A program made the position numbers and the translations under genes. A model generated the notes under the pieces. It made no database searches. It was given only the letters and a program-made list of their open reading frames with translations, and was not told the DNA's origin. A stretch of 64,000 nt of DNA from Hofstenia miamia. Taxonomy: Eukaryota > Xenacoelomorpha > Acoela. Positions 1-11,219 of this stretch are shown here, one piece after another. Position 1 is the stretch's first letter; every line of letters starts with the position of its first letter. Location of the stretch: assembly GCA_004352715.1 (NCBI GenBank), contig SCFE01000100.1:954833-1018832 (forward strand), in the 5' to 3' direction.

Positions 1-175
1 TCAGAAGTGTGCATGCACATACAAAATTGCTAATAACTAAAGCCATTATCCTAATTTTGCTGCAAACAAATCTCTTTAGTGTCAGTTGCTGGTCGATCTC
101 TACACCGAGATATTTTAAGATGTCAATCTGATGTATTCTCACTCCTGACTCTACACTTAGTGAAACATCTTTGCC
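1..175 (-). pseudogene. Non-LTR RT tail of element B, cut off by an insertion and the window edge
   Basis: Minus-strand translation gives ILKYLGVEIDQQLTLKRF followed by a basic stretch. This is the block just after the palm domain in the RT family of this window: YLGVEIDNELTFEKF occurs in the + copy at 9.5 kb and [15 protein letters not shown] near 4.4 kb. It continues the RT at 799-2168, from which it is separated by about 600 bp of inserted DNA. The element runs off the left end of the window. Assignment is by similarity to sister copies seen here. Confidence 0.7.
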
Positions 176-798
176 CAAATACTGGTGGACCACCAGTGGC
201 AGATGCGGTGGGCCACCAGGTGGGGTTTGGCCACCCGTGCACCAGTGGCTAACTGGTGGTCCACTGTTGGCTAATTGGTGGGCCACTGGTGGCAAAAATA
301 TGATTTAAGCATTAGAGCTATGTCTCAAATGTAGCAAAAGCAAACTTTTATATTGATAGAGTTTAAACATTGCAGTTTAAATTAACACAAACCCAAAAAA
401 AGGTTGAAGGAAATGCTATCAAGCTCACCATTAACATTGAATTTAGATTGACAATGGAAAGTATAATGAATTTTTTATTATAACCAATAACAACAAGCAC
501 ACAAAAATGCCCAATTTAGATTTAATTTTCAATTTCTGAAGAAATTGCAATTTTTAAACATTATTTTTTTCCAATAATTAAAAATATATTTTGCCCAATT
601 TTAAGTACTCATGTAGACATTGATTTCAAGGTCCACTAATAATCGTGAATAAATTATTTTGAAATTTCATTCTGCACATATATCTTATAATTTTTGCAAA
701 CAGAAAATTGCAAAAAAAGCTATTCACAATGAATTTTATGTGTTTATGAGATCTAAGAGAGCATAATAATGAATAATATTTTACTTAAAAGCATTAGC
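176..798. mobile_element. Unclassified insertion splitting the RT of element B
   Basis: RT similarity stops at about 799 and resumes at about 175 in the same orientation, so these 600 bp look inserted. The first 120 bp (180-296) are strikingly GC-rich and built from repeats of CCACCAGTGGC and its complement, making many overlapping inverted repeats. The rest is AT-rich and has no coding signal. A non-autonomous DNA element or SINE-like insertion is possible. I could not define a clean target duplication, so the class is open. Confidence 0.4.
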
Positions 799-2168
799 TC
801 ATATATTATTTACGATTTCTAAAGGAGGAGAAAATATTGTGAACTGCGTTTTACTCATATTTATTTGTAATTGATTGATGTTTAAATATTGAATTACGTT
901 TCCTATATCTTTTTGCAGTTTTTCTACTGAAATTTTTACATTAAGGTCTCGTGTAATTAAGCAAGTATCATCAGCATACTGAATCACTTCACATTTAACC
1001 GATTCATGCATATCATTTACATACAAAGTAAACAAAATGCGTCTAAGTACGGAGCCCTGCGGAACTCCCCCTTCTGTAACTATGTACTTTGAAAATGTGG
1101 TCCCTATTTTAACTCTTTGTTCCCGTTTTTCTAGAAATGCTGCTATTAATTCGATACTACTTGACGAAAAATTGTAATTACCTAACTTTTTATATAGGAT
1201 GTTAAAATTTAAACTGTCAAATGCCTTGCTCAGATCTAAAAGGGCGACTGCACTAGAGATATTCTAATTTAAATGATATCTCGTACTTTCAGTTATGTAA
1301 AGAAGTGCATCTGTAGTGCTGTAAGACTTTCTGAATCCGAATTGTCTATTGTAAAGCAAATTATTATCATTAATATAAGATATTATTTGATTGTATAGCA
1401 ATCTTTCAAAGATTTTAGCAAATGGGTTGCCAATAGCTATTGGACGGTAATTTTCTGCTAGCAGTGGATCTCCATTTTTGTATACTAGAGTAATGTCCAC
1501 TCTTTTCAAAACAGATGGAAAATCATTTTGACTTATTGAATAGTTTATTGTGAATAATAAATGCTCTTCAAAATTAGTTATATATTCCTTAATTATAAAT
1601 ATAGGAATTCCCATACTTCCACAAAACTTTCTACTATCAATTTTGCGTATGACCTTTAGCAACTCTGCTTTGTTTACAAAATGGAAGCTAAACTTACTAC
1701 TACATGTGTACTTGCTGTTCTTGCTATATTCATTTTTAGTACCTTTATACAAGCCAATAGCTTGAAAAACCTCATTAAAGTGTGTTGCAATTTCAAAATG
1801 ATCTCTTACAATTGAATTTTTTATGTTAATTTCAGAAATATTTTCATTTGATCCTTTGCTTCTACCGAGGAACTTATTTAAAAAATTCCACTTATTTTTG
1901 CAAGTATCCAACTGTCTAAATAATTTTCTGTCCTGACTAGCCTTATGCTGCTTTTTTTGGTGTTAAGTGCATTTCTAAGTTCATTATATTCCTCTAGGCT
2001 TATGTTTGCGTCACTTAGGTCTTGGCAGGCTTTCTTCATTGCCTTTTCTAGTTTTTGAATCTCTGGTGTAGTAGAAGTTCTTGTGCTATTTTGCCTAATA
2101 AACACTTTTTTATAGGGCGCAGTCTTGTCTAAGCAATGAGCAATTTGTTGTATTATAAACTTAAACAT
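799..2168 (-). pseudogene. Non-LTR retrotransposon reverse transcriptase (element B), decayed
   Basis: Read on minus, the pieces are in RT order. 2168-1878 is the linker after the endonuclease. 1911-1264 carries the fingers blocks (NGDPLLAENYRPIAI, then FGFRKSYSTTDAL). 1263-1036 carries GVPQGSVL, and 1035-799 the palm (LFTLYVNDM, YADDTCLI). YADD is the catalytic aspartate pair that copies element RNA at a nicked target. The frame changes between pieces and stops intervene, so it is dead. The type is CR1/L2/Jockey-like (APE clade); I cannot name the clade more closely. The downstream end is displaced to 1-175 by an insertion. Confidence 0.85.
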
Positions 2169-2250
2169 TTTATCTGCATAATTTAACGTGTATATATAGT
2201 TCCATGGAACGTTGTTTAGAAGCTTGATGAAGGTGGAATTCTCAAACTTT

Positions 2251-3060
2251 TTAAAACTTCTGAATACTTAATTTCTTCGGTGTTTTAAATTGTAACAAAA
2301 TGCTTGAAGCATAAACGCATATGTTGTGATCTGAGAAAGACGTAAATGCATATGTCTTATACCAAGCAATGCTTGCTGATGAGACTATTATATAATCTAT
2401 TAGCGACCGAGCTCTTGTCGGAACGTTTTTATTGACTACGTCAATATCTAGATTTGCACAGAGATCTTCAATGTAACATCTGTCTCCAGCTGTTAAATAG
2501 TCAATATTATAGTCTCCTACTAATATAATTTCTTGATGATTTTCAGAAATTAATACAGATTGCACCTCATCTATTTTAAATTCAATAAATTCTTTTTTGA
2601 ATTGTTTTCTTGGGTAGTAACTTAAATTGATGAAGTAATTGCAAGATTGAGTTTCAATTTTTACCCAAATTGTCTCGAATATTCTATGGTGTTTTTCTAG
2701 CACTTCATATCTGATTGGTTTAAGGATCTTTGGTATTAGAAGCAGAAGACCACCTCCCCGAGATCCTCGATCTTTGTGGAATATAGAAAATTTTTGCTTG
2801 TTGGGATTGATAAGATCCATTGGGTAATTGTTCAACCATGTCTCTGTGATGCAGTACAGGCAGTTATAATCTAGAGCATTAACGAGTTCAATGAATTCAC
2901 TTCTGTGAGCTGAAAGACTCCTGGCATTTAAATATATAATTTTGAGCAAGTTTTTATGAGGCCTCATTGTCTTCTCCAAGTTGGAGTATGCTAACACGTT
3001 TGGCCCTGGATTTATTTTTACATCTCCAGACCTTATAAGAGCAAAAAATAATAAGACCAG
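2251..3060 (-). pseudogene. APE-type endonuclease of element B with 2A-like leader
   Basis: The minus-strand frame carries the apurinic-like endonuclease signature in order: YLNARSL, CITETWL, RGGGLLLLIPK, ILVGDYNIDYL, SLIDYIIV and SFSDHN. These include the usual metal-binding and catalytic positions (E in ITETW, D/N in GDYN, D/H in SDH). The enzyme nicks target DNA to prime reverse transcription. Just upstream, at 3001-3030, the frame reads SGDVKINPGP, close to the 2A consensus D-V/I-E-x-N-P-G-P but with K for E. The endonuclease block is unbroken for about 248 residues, unlike the RT that follows. It lies between ORF1 (3368-4138) and the RT (799-2168). Confidence 0.85.
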
Positions 3061-3367
3061 ATAATTTAGCTAAAATATAGCAAAACAGCTCTACAGGGTT
3101 ACACTGAGCTATAGAACATACGTTCCTCCTGTTTGCAGGGTTTAGATTTGCTATTGTCCTATCAGCATATTCTATTTGCGTATTTTTGAAACATGCAGAA
3201 CATATAATTGCAAGATAAAAAACGGCATACCTTGTAGTCCCTCTCATATTAATTGATAAGGTAAATGAGCTTTTGGAGAAGCTGCTTGACTTCATGTGAG
3301 ATATTTTTCGTCTTTGCTATTTCACTATAGGAATGTGTATTTAATCCATGCAGCCCATTTGTGGATT

Positions 3368-4138
3368 CTATTTTTCCAAAGCGCTTCTGTTCCTGCGGTT
3401 TTTTTGGTACACTCTGCTTTTGTTTGTGTCTACATTTTCATAGTGATGAAAGAATACTTTGATTCTGACAAGTACCTTTGCAAGTCCAGCATTAGATAAA
3501 TGTAAATTATCTTTTGCAAATAGCTTTGGATTTATTATTTTTGGTCCACTAAGAAAACGTTTAAAAATTGGAATCATTTCAACAGTTCCATTGGATGAAG
3601 CAATTTCTTCAATAATTTTATTGAACTTTACTACAGTTTTATTGGCATACACTTTTTCTTCAATCAATATTGGAGTAAGTTCAAGTAGTACTAATTTTTT
3701 CGGAGAAAACTTGTTTTGTATTATATCCATTAACTCAAGAATATCTTTTCTAAACTCGTTTTCTTCTTTATCATGCAAGGCATCGAGTAAGCCTGTGTTT
3801 AGGATAACAGTATTTACTGCTTGCAAACCATAGTCTTAGCAGATGTCTATTAGATCTTTTGTGTTTTTCCCTTTTTAAGAATGTAATGTCCATTTTTGAT
3901 CCTTAATTAGCCTAGCACCTCGTGCATTGTGAAGAAGTGAATTGCCAATTGTGAGCACTGTAGTGTCATGAGGGATTGCTTTTGTTGCAGATCTTTTAAA
4001 AGGCGGGGAATATGACGATTCTACTTGAGCATTATTATCTTCTTGTTGATAAACACAATTGTTTAAATTAGTTTGTGTGGAAGTGTTGTCACTACAATTA
4101 ACTCTGTTTAGTGCTGTATCAACAAGTTGTGTTGAATT
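3368..4138 (-). pseudogene. ORF1 with SGNH/GDSL-esterase-like domain (element B)
   Basis: On minus, one frame with two stops (near 3885 and 3840) holds the landmarks of an SGNH hydrolase. About 3940-3970 reads TVLTIGNSLLHNARG, the block I serine motif, with N for the usual D of GDS. About 3790-3826 reads VILNTGLLDAL, where G-x-N-D is expected but N is lost. About 3470-3500 reads AKDNLHLSNAGLAKV, the D-x-x-H block V. Esterase-like ORF1 proteins are known from CR1 and some other non-LTR elements, where a lipid or membrane-related role is proposed. Residues before the serine block are polar and unrecognised. The protein ends near 3368, ahead of the 2A-like leader. Confidence 0.7.
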
Positions 4139-4395
4139 TTAATTTGTAGTTGAAGCGCCAAATATTTCTGAACAACTCTCACATGCTTTTTCAAACAACC
4201 ACAACAAAGCTTCTGCAGCTAGGTTCTTGTCAAGTTTCTGAAATATTAAATGGAGAGGAGTCTTCTGTTTCGAAAATAGAAAATCCTGTGCTTCTTCTTC
4301 ACTATGAAGTCCACTTAAAAGTTCATTTAATAGTTTGGAGAACAGCGCCTCTGACATACGACCATCACTTTGGTGTCCCATTATATTATGAAATA
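4139..4395 (-). pseudogene. Upstream part of ORF1 (element B), fused in frame to an upstream RT
   Basis: The minus frame after RT sequence [12 protein letters not shown] switches abruptly to an unrelated acidic, helical segment (starting [20 protein letters not shown]) that ends at a stop at 4139. It then continues, past the stop, into the polar region before the SGNH serine block. I take it as the N-terminal portion of ORF1. The join to the RT is in frame, which probably marks where a 5-prime-truncated element B landed in element A. No domain is recognised. Confidence 0.5.
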
Positions 4396-5518
4396 AGTAT
4401 TTTACACCAGCTGCCATTTTTCGTAATTTTAAGGAAAGGAATTTATTAAATTTCCTTTCTTTGTCGATTACTACTCCTAGATAATTAACAGAATTGATTT
4501 GCATAATTTCATTATCACATATCGTAATATTAATATTTTCGGAAATTTTTTTATGATCCTTCTGTGAAAAGATGATAAATTGTGTCTTATCTGCATTAAT
4601 TTCCAATTTATTTATATTAAAATATACAATTAGGTCTTTGATGTCTTTGGTTAATTTTCTGGTCGCTTCATAAGGATTTTGAGCTGTTCTTAGTACACAT
4701 GTATCATCGGCATATTGATATATAGTTCCAATAGAAATTGTTTCGGAAATATCATTCACATAAAGAGAAAACAATATTGGTCCTAGTACAGTTCCTTGGG
4801 GAACGCCTAAATTCGTTGTGACATAGTTTGAATATATTCTATCAATTTTTACTCTTTGCTTACGATTACTTAAAAAACTAAGAATAAACTTAGTCGCTGC
4901 TTTGCTAAAACCTTGATTNTTCTGAAATATTAAATGGAGAGGAGTCTTCTGTTTCGAAAATAGAAAATCCTGTGCTTCTTCTTCACTATGAAGTCCACTT
5001 AAAAGTTCATTTAATAGTTTGGAGAACAGCGCCTCTGACATACGACCATCACTTTGGTGTCCCATTATATTATGAAATAAGTATTTTACACCAGCTGCCA
5101 TTTTTCGTAATTTTAAGGAAAGGAATTTATTAAATTTCCTTTCTTTGTCGATTACTACTCCTAGATAATTAACAGAATTGATTTGCATAATTTCATTATC
5201 ACATATCGTAATATTAATATTTTCGGAAATTTTTTTATGATCCTTCTGTGAAAAGATGATAAATTGTGTCTTATCTGCATTAATTTCCAATTTATTTATA
5301 TTAAAATATACAATTAGGTCTTTGATGTCTTTGGTTAATTTTCTGGTCGCTTCATAAGGATTTTGAGCTGTTCTTAGTACACATGTATCATCGGCATATT
5401 GATATATAGTTCCATTAGAAATTGTTTCGGAAATATCATTCACATAAAGAGAAAACAATATTGGTCCTAGTACAGTTCCTTGGGGAACACCTAAATTCGT
5501 TGTGACATAGTTTGAATA
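4236..5518. repeat. Near-identical 0.6-kb direct duplication around single N at 4919
   Basis: About 600 bp from 4236 recur almost unchanged from 4920, with the lone N at 4919 between them. Divergence begins near 5518. Both copies hold the same RT/ORF1 fusion, including the in-frame junction. Because the same N-plus-duplication arrangement recurs at 29506, 37536, 38324 and 58028, I read it as an assembly or haplotype join rather than a biological tandem. Confidence 0.75.
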
Positions 5519-6373
5519 AATGTATCATCGGCATATTGATATATAGTTCCAATAGAAATTGTTTCGGAAATTGGTCGTTGCTTTGCTAAAACCTTGATTG
5601 AGCAATTTTGACTGTAAAATTTCAAAATTCATTGTGACATAGTTTGAATATATTCTATCAATTTTTACTCTTTGCTTACGATTACTTAAAAAACTAAGAA
5701 TAAACTTGGTCGTTGCTTTGCTAAAACCTTGATTGAGCAATTTTGACTGTAAAATTTCAAAATTCATTGAATTAAAAGCCTTAATAAGATCGAGAAATGC
5801 AACAGCTGTGGACAATTTTCTATTTAAATTAGATTTTGTTTTGTGACAAAATTGCGTTTGTTGTGCTGAAGTTTGGCCTGAATCCGTATTGATTTTCTGA
5901 TAAAGTGTGATTCTCCTTAATAAACTTATACATTTGTGTTGCAAGAATTTTTTCAAATATTTTAGCAAACGGGTGAGTAATACTAATGGGACGATAATTA
6001 TTGGGATCTAATGGGTCGCCTTTTTTGAATAGCGGTAAAATATCATAATTTTTCAAAATATTTGGAAATTGATTGTCAATAATACATTGATTAAATGCTA
6101 AAAGAAGATATTCGCCAAATATATGAAAATACTTTTTAATTATCCAATATGGCAACTGACTAGAACCCATAACTTGTCTTCATCAAGTTTAAGAACTGCT
6201 TTTCTTAAATCGTAATATGAAATTAAGCTGAAGTGAAATTCAGTTTTGAGGTTACAATCAATTTTAGTGTTAGAAGAAATCTTTTTTCCGATTAATTTAA
6301 ATTCAAACTTACCCATGTTTTCAAAAGTTTTGTTTAATACATTTGCAATTTTGCGTTTTTCCCTGCATATCAT
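4396..6373 (-). pseudogene. Reverse transcriptase of element A, internally duplicated
   Basis: Minus-strand order is: 6373-6140 pre-fingers; 6170-5829 fingers (FKKGDPLDPNNYRPISI, QYGFRPNFSTTNA); 5830-5525 palm start (VAFLDLIKAFNSMN, block A aspartate); then [20 protein letters not shown] and [10 protein letters not shown], and [15 protein letters not shown]. The palm-to-thumb part is present twice around the single N at 4919. A shorter 5-prime scramble repeats the NQGFSKATTKFILSFL stretch (5570-5640 and 5706-5770). Frameshifts and the duplications make it non-functional. It belongs to the same family as the RTs at 799-2168 and 8400-10020. Confidence 0.8.
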
Positions 6374-7755
6374 GTTATATTTAAACCTTTAGATTTTCCA
6401 ATGCTTCTGTTTAAAAAATTCCATTTTTTGACTAAATTTTTTAAATTTTTTAAAATAATCTTTAACCCTAGAATCATAATTTGATTTTTTAATTACATGC
6501 TTGGCGTTTTCATAATTGGTCCACTTCGATTTAATTGGATTGGACTTTGCTATCTCAAATAATTGCTGCTGCTTGAGCAGGTTGCAATCACGAGGTTGCC
6601 GAAGGGCCGCTGTGTAATTTGTGTTGATTAATTTAGTCCTGAGTGGCGCTACGCGATTTAGGGTGCGGGTAATTTAACGCGTGCTAAAACTCAACATGTG
6701 ATCCCCGGATTCGAACGTAAAAATTTGATCAAAACAAATATTCCGTATTAGATGAATAGTGTTGTTCATTAAAATTAATAAAGTCCCTTGAAAAAATTGT
6801 TTTCCTTGATTTGACTTTTTTTTATAGTTACTTATGTAAATACAAAGATTGTGATCGCTAAATCATTCAAATGTTAAAGTCTTATACTTATTAGTACTGT
6901 CGGAAAGAAAATAATCGATTAGATTAGAGTGCCTAGTGGGTATGATTTTGTTAATAATTTGAAAATCAAAAGTATCGCATATGCAGTCAATTATTTTTTA
7001 TTCCGAGTCATTTAAGTAATTAACAATGATATCCCCAAAAAAACCCTGATAAATTTATTTTCAAAAATTGAGTTTTCTATTTCGCAAATCTTGTGCTCAT
7101 AAAAATCAGTAGAATAATTTTTATTTGGGTTATAGCAAACGTTGATTAGTTCATTATTATTTGAAAAAGATAATGAGTTTATTTCAATCCAAAGCGATTC
7201 AAAAACTGGATGTTCTAATTCTAAATCTTCTCTACACTTTGATTTAAGAAATTTCGGAATTAATATCATTAACCCACCGCCCCTTTCTGTCCTATTTTTA
7301 AAGTGTATGTCAAAAGCGTTAGGGTTAGGATTATATAGAGTTCTTATATTAGTGGAATCATTTAACCAAGTTTCTGTAATTACATATATTGCATTGCTTT
7401 CAATTTGGCTCACTATGTTATAAAATACACTGCGATTTGAAACTAAACTTCTTGTATTAATATATATAAATTTAACATATTCTTTGTAGCTACGAACTTC
7501 ATGTTGCAACATATTTTCAGAAATGAGAAGACCTGGATTCATTTTAATGTCTCCAGAAAGAACTAATCTTAATTGCAGTAATGCTTTTAAGTGCGAAGCT
7601 AATAAATTATGAAATTGAATAGCATAAAAATGATAATGAACCTTGCTTAATAGAATATTGGGCTTACAATTTTTTACGGATTCATACGCAATGTTTATCT
7701 GTAGGTGCCCTTTAAGTAAACTTACAAAAAGTAGTAGAATAAAAATATTAAGCAT
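6374..7755 (-). pseudogene. APE endonuclease and leader of element A
   Basis: The minus frame from 7755 starts with a hydrophobic N-terminus (MLNIFILLLFVSLLKG), then SGDIKMNPGL at 7557-7528, a 2A-like motif with E to K and final P to L. Endonuclease blocks follow: FIYINTRSLVSNR, VITETWLND and RGGGLMILIPKFL. The frame breaks at 7012. The C-terminal part resumes in another frame at about 7000-6860 (IIPTRHSNLIDYF, then FSDHNLCIY after an in-frame stop). From 6860 to 6374 lies the degraded linker to the RT. The GDYN block is damaged (FLGISLLIT at the frame end). It is the upstream partner of the RT at 4396-6373. Confidence 0.8.
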
Positions 7756-8095
7756 TAAAATACCTTAGATTATTCATTGAAGAATTGTGGCGAAGTTGAT
7801 GGGAGATCATGGGAAGATTGGGCGTAGAGAGGGTGTAGGTAGCAAAGGAGGCCGACGTGCTGTAGCAAAGAGAGCTTGAGAATATGATGTGTATGTTCTT
7901 CGAAGAGATGTGTGATAAATTGCCGAGTTGGAAAGAACCTTGCAATATCTGTGTCATGCAGAATACACCATGTCGAGAGAGATGAATTCCATCGCGGGCC
8001 AGTAGATTAGGATTTACGACACGAGGCTCAGGAAGAAATTGGTTGAAGACAGAAACGACTGATATGTTGCTGGAAGGTAGACTGGGAATGACTTC

Positions 8096-8096
<1 letters not shown>
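7756..8096. other. No gene recognised
   Basis: About 340 bp upstream of element A. The sequence is less AT-rich than its surroundings. A 69-codon minus frame here has no recognisable domain. It may be the 5-prime untranslated or promoter part of element A, but nothing in the sequence proves it. Confidence 0.3.
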
Positions 8097-8146
<50 letters not shown>

Positions 8147-8148
8147 GT
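8097..8148 (+). repeat. (AAT)n microsatellite
   Basis: Uninterrupted AAT/TAA triplets, about 15 units, ending in TAGTAGAAG. A trinucleotide tract among dinucleotide TA tracts. Confidence 0.95.
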
Positions 8149-8399
8149 AGAAGTAATATAAAGGATATAATTATCTATCATCCGAAATGAAAGAATTAAG
8201 CATCAATAATACGACCTTGATGGACAAAACTCTAATACTATATCATTTAAATTAAATATTCAAGGAACCTGGAAATTTCAATTCCACCTTCTAAGGAAAA
8301 GCAAAATTCTATTAACTCAAACAATCAAAACAATTGTCTTTTAGACTTGATACAATTAATTAATTAGAAAACATTGTTAAAAAACTTGAAGCCAACAAA

Positions 8400-10020
8400 T
8401 CAATCGCTTCTTATAATCTCACATTTTTATTTTTAAGCGTTCTTTGTCATTTTTGGAAAGCAATTACTAATCAACGTATTATTGATTGTGAATTTCCAGA
8501 CATACTAAGCATAACTCCTATATATAAAAAGGCGGCAACTTAAACGCAAAAAAATATAACCCATCTGTATTACACATCCTTTCAGCAAGCGCTTTAAAAA
8601 CTGTATTCAAATAAACGCATTCTTAATATCTTAAAACATCATATCACATAAACAATTTGGGTTCCACAATGGCCATAGCAACCAAGATGCAAACTATCTA
8701 TTACTCCCCTTCATTATCTTGTTCCTCAGAAACGCAATCATTCCTATAATTTACGCCTTCAACGTACATACGACACTTTTGTCAAAACGAATCTCTTTGC
8801 CTCTTCTTTTGTTCTTTCACAGAATAAAAAAGATATACATGATTTTGCGCACCTACATAAGCTTGTTTTATCCACCAAGCTGGATATTTCTTTATGAATT
8901 TTGTTATTTTTCGATTCATTTGCCCCTTTGACTCTTTGTTGCCGGCAGTTGTTGTTCACTACATTTATTTATTTATTTTATATATTTATATCTCAAAATA
9001 AATGCAGTTATGTCGCATTGTTCGATTTAATTAAGTCATTCAATTCCATGAATTTTGATATTTTGCAAGACAAGCTTATAAATGATAATTTTGGTGCTAA
9101 CTCAATTAATTTAATCATGAACTTCTTAAAAAATAGACAGTAGCACGTAATATTAAACAGTAAAAAATCAAGTTATTTTACGACTGACCATGGGGTACCC
9201 CAAGGCACTGTACTTGGCCCTATTTATTTGCAATTGTTGTAAATGATATATCAAAACATGTTAAAAACAGCGACATTACCAATATGCCGAAGATACATGC
9301 CTAATAAGTAGCGCAAAAAATGCTTTTGATGCTACAAAAAACCTCCAAACAGATATAGAAAAATTAAACAATTATTTTACTATTAATCAACTGAAACTAA
9401 ATATTGAAAAAACTCAATTTATAATTTTTTCACCGAAGGCACAAAGAAATCTAATTAATGATATAGAACTAAAGATAAATAATGAGTCAATAAAGCAAAG
9501 TGAATCAGTCAGTTATTTAGGAGTGGAGATAGATAATGAATTAACATTTGAAAAATTTCTACTGAATAAGATTCAAAAAATGACTGCAGGCATTAGATAT
9601 CTTTATCACTTACGCAATGTAATATCAAGCAATTATCATAAACAACTGATACATGCTTTCTGTTTGTCGCATTTTCAATACTATTCTTTTCTTTTAAATA
9701 ACCTAAATTCGAAACATCTTATGCTTCTATCAAAGACATTTAATTGGTGTATAAAAACTCTAAACTTTGCACAAAAGCATGACGAAGCATCAGTATATCG
9801 TAATAAATATAAAATATTATCTCCGTTCTATCAAATTCATATGCATATGCTATCTATCTTATTTAAATTCAAATCTCTACAAACATCTCTCCTTTTCCTT
9901 AATGACTATATTAAATTAAATGAGCGATCGCAGAAATTTTTGAGTTTAGATAAAAATTATAATGGCTTTCATCACATATCAATTAAATTGTGGAATAATT
10001 TAGATTATGAAACTTGTTGA
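8400..10020 (+). pseudogene. Non-LTR reverse transcriptase copy C, decayed
   Basis: Plus-strand fragments run in RT order. 8455-8560 reads fingers-like IIDCEFPDILSITPIYKK. 9005-9143 reads VALFDLIKSFNSMNFDIL (block A). About 9190-9225 reads [11 protein letters not shown]. About 9280-9420 reads YAEDTCLI (YADD mutated to YAED) and KLNIEKTQFIIF. 9500-10020 reads SVSYLGVEIDNELTFEKF and a long open thumb/C-terminal region ending ISIKLWNNLDYETC. About 270 bp between 8690 and 8965 do not match RT and look inserted. Several frame changes and the lost palm aspartate show it is dead. Same family as elements A and B. Confidence 0.8.
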
Positions 10021-10588
10021 TACCTCAATGAATTTAATCTTAAATTTATTAGAAAGTTGGCAAAAGTGTGTAATACAAAGCAGTAAAAAATCAATCTATA
10101 GTAGGGCTGATCGTGTGGGATGCCAAGGTACTGTACTTGGAGTTGAGATAGATAATGAATTGTGATTTGAAACATTTCTTGTGAATAAGATTAAAAAAAT
10201 GACTGCAGACATTAGACATCTTTATGACTTAAGCAATGTAATATCAAGCAATTATCATAAACCACTAATACATGTTTTCTGTTTGTCGCATTTTCAATAC
10301 TGTTCTTTTCTTTTAACTATCCTAAATTCGAAAAGCATGACGAATCATCAGTATATCTTAATAAATATAAAATATAATCTCCTTTCTACCAAATTCATCT
10401 CCATGCATATGCAATTATTTTATTTAAATTCAAATCTCATCAAACATATCTTCTCTTCCTCAAATACTTTCCTAAATTTCATCAGAGCTCGCAAATTGTA
10501 TGATCATTTTCATCACGTATCAATTAAATTATGGAATAATTTAGGCTATGAAAAGAGAGTGAAAAATATAACATTAATCGGTATTTGA
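10021..10588 (+). pseudogene. Second, internally deleted RT tail in tandem
   Basis: Directly after copy C the same RT region restarts. [10 protein letters not shown]-like remnant at about 10110-10140 is joined straight to the GVEIDNEL region, with the YADD block missing. The thumb follows (MTADIRHLYDLSNVISSNYH, HVSIKLWNNLGYEKRV). It parallels 9550-10020 codon for codon but carries its own small deletions. A tandem partial copy by unequal exchange or a second truncated insertion both fit. Confidence 0.7.
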
Positions 10589-11170
10589 TTTAAAAGTAGG
10601 CCATGTGCATTGCGTGCAAGCCGGCGGATCAATTCTTGCTGTATAAAAAATTGGAACATTTCTGTGGCAGTTTTGAGTTGTAGCAGTTTGGAAAATTACG
10701 AAATTTCTTAAGAAGAAAATTCTATTAAAAATACAGTTACAATTATAGGGCTGATTAACGCACAAAATGTTGTCGTGAATACTTTCGAAAAAACGAGCTA
10801 ATTATAGTTTAAAAAATCAGATTTACATAAATGTACCCATTCGGATTAGGGTGCATTTATTTGTTTGCAGTGCAAAAATAATTATTATGAAATTAAAATC
10901 CTTTTAATTTGTGCTAGAGGTCGAAAGGTCCATTGCATAAGCTACTTATATAGTTAAAGGTTTTATTATACTAGTGATATTAAACATTGTTTCATGGACC
11001 GGCTAAAAATTCCATTTTTGTCGAAAAACTAATGCTCATATTTGTAATTACTGTAAGACAGTTTTAAGCAATAAAGTCAAAATTTACAAAACAATTCCAT
11101 TTTACATAGGAATCCATAAATGCCATTTAATTGATATAGGCATGGCATATTACAACTAACTTTGTAGTTT
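10589..11170. other. No gene recognised
   Basis: AT-rich, non-coding in both strands as far as I can read. It may include the 3-prime untranslated end of the preceding RT copy. No RNA gene or terminal repeat seen. Confidence 0.3.
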
Positions 11171-11172
11171 TG

Positions 11173-11206
<34 letters not shown>

Positions 11207-11219
11207 TTATATATATATA
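11173..11219. repeat. (TA)n microsatellite bordering a Penelope-like end
   Basis: TA dinucleotides with a GTATATTTA interruption. It directly abuts the Penelope-like terminus that starts near 11220, as (TA)n also does at 35371-35400, 38293-38323 and 38753-38783. Confidence 0.9.

Noticed and set aside
3296-3833. Plus-strand frames opposite the SGNH ORF1 (3296-3499, 3459-3833)
   Set aside because: Antisense shadows of the minus-strand ORF1; no domain.
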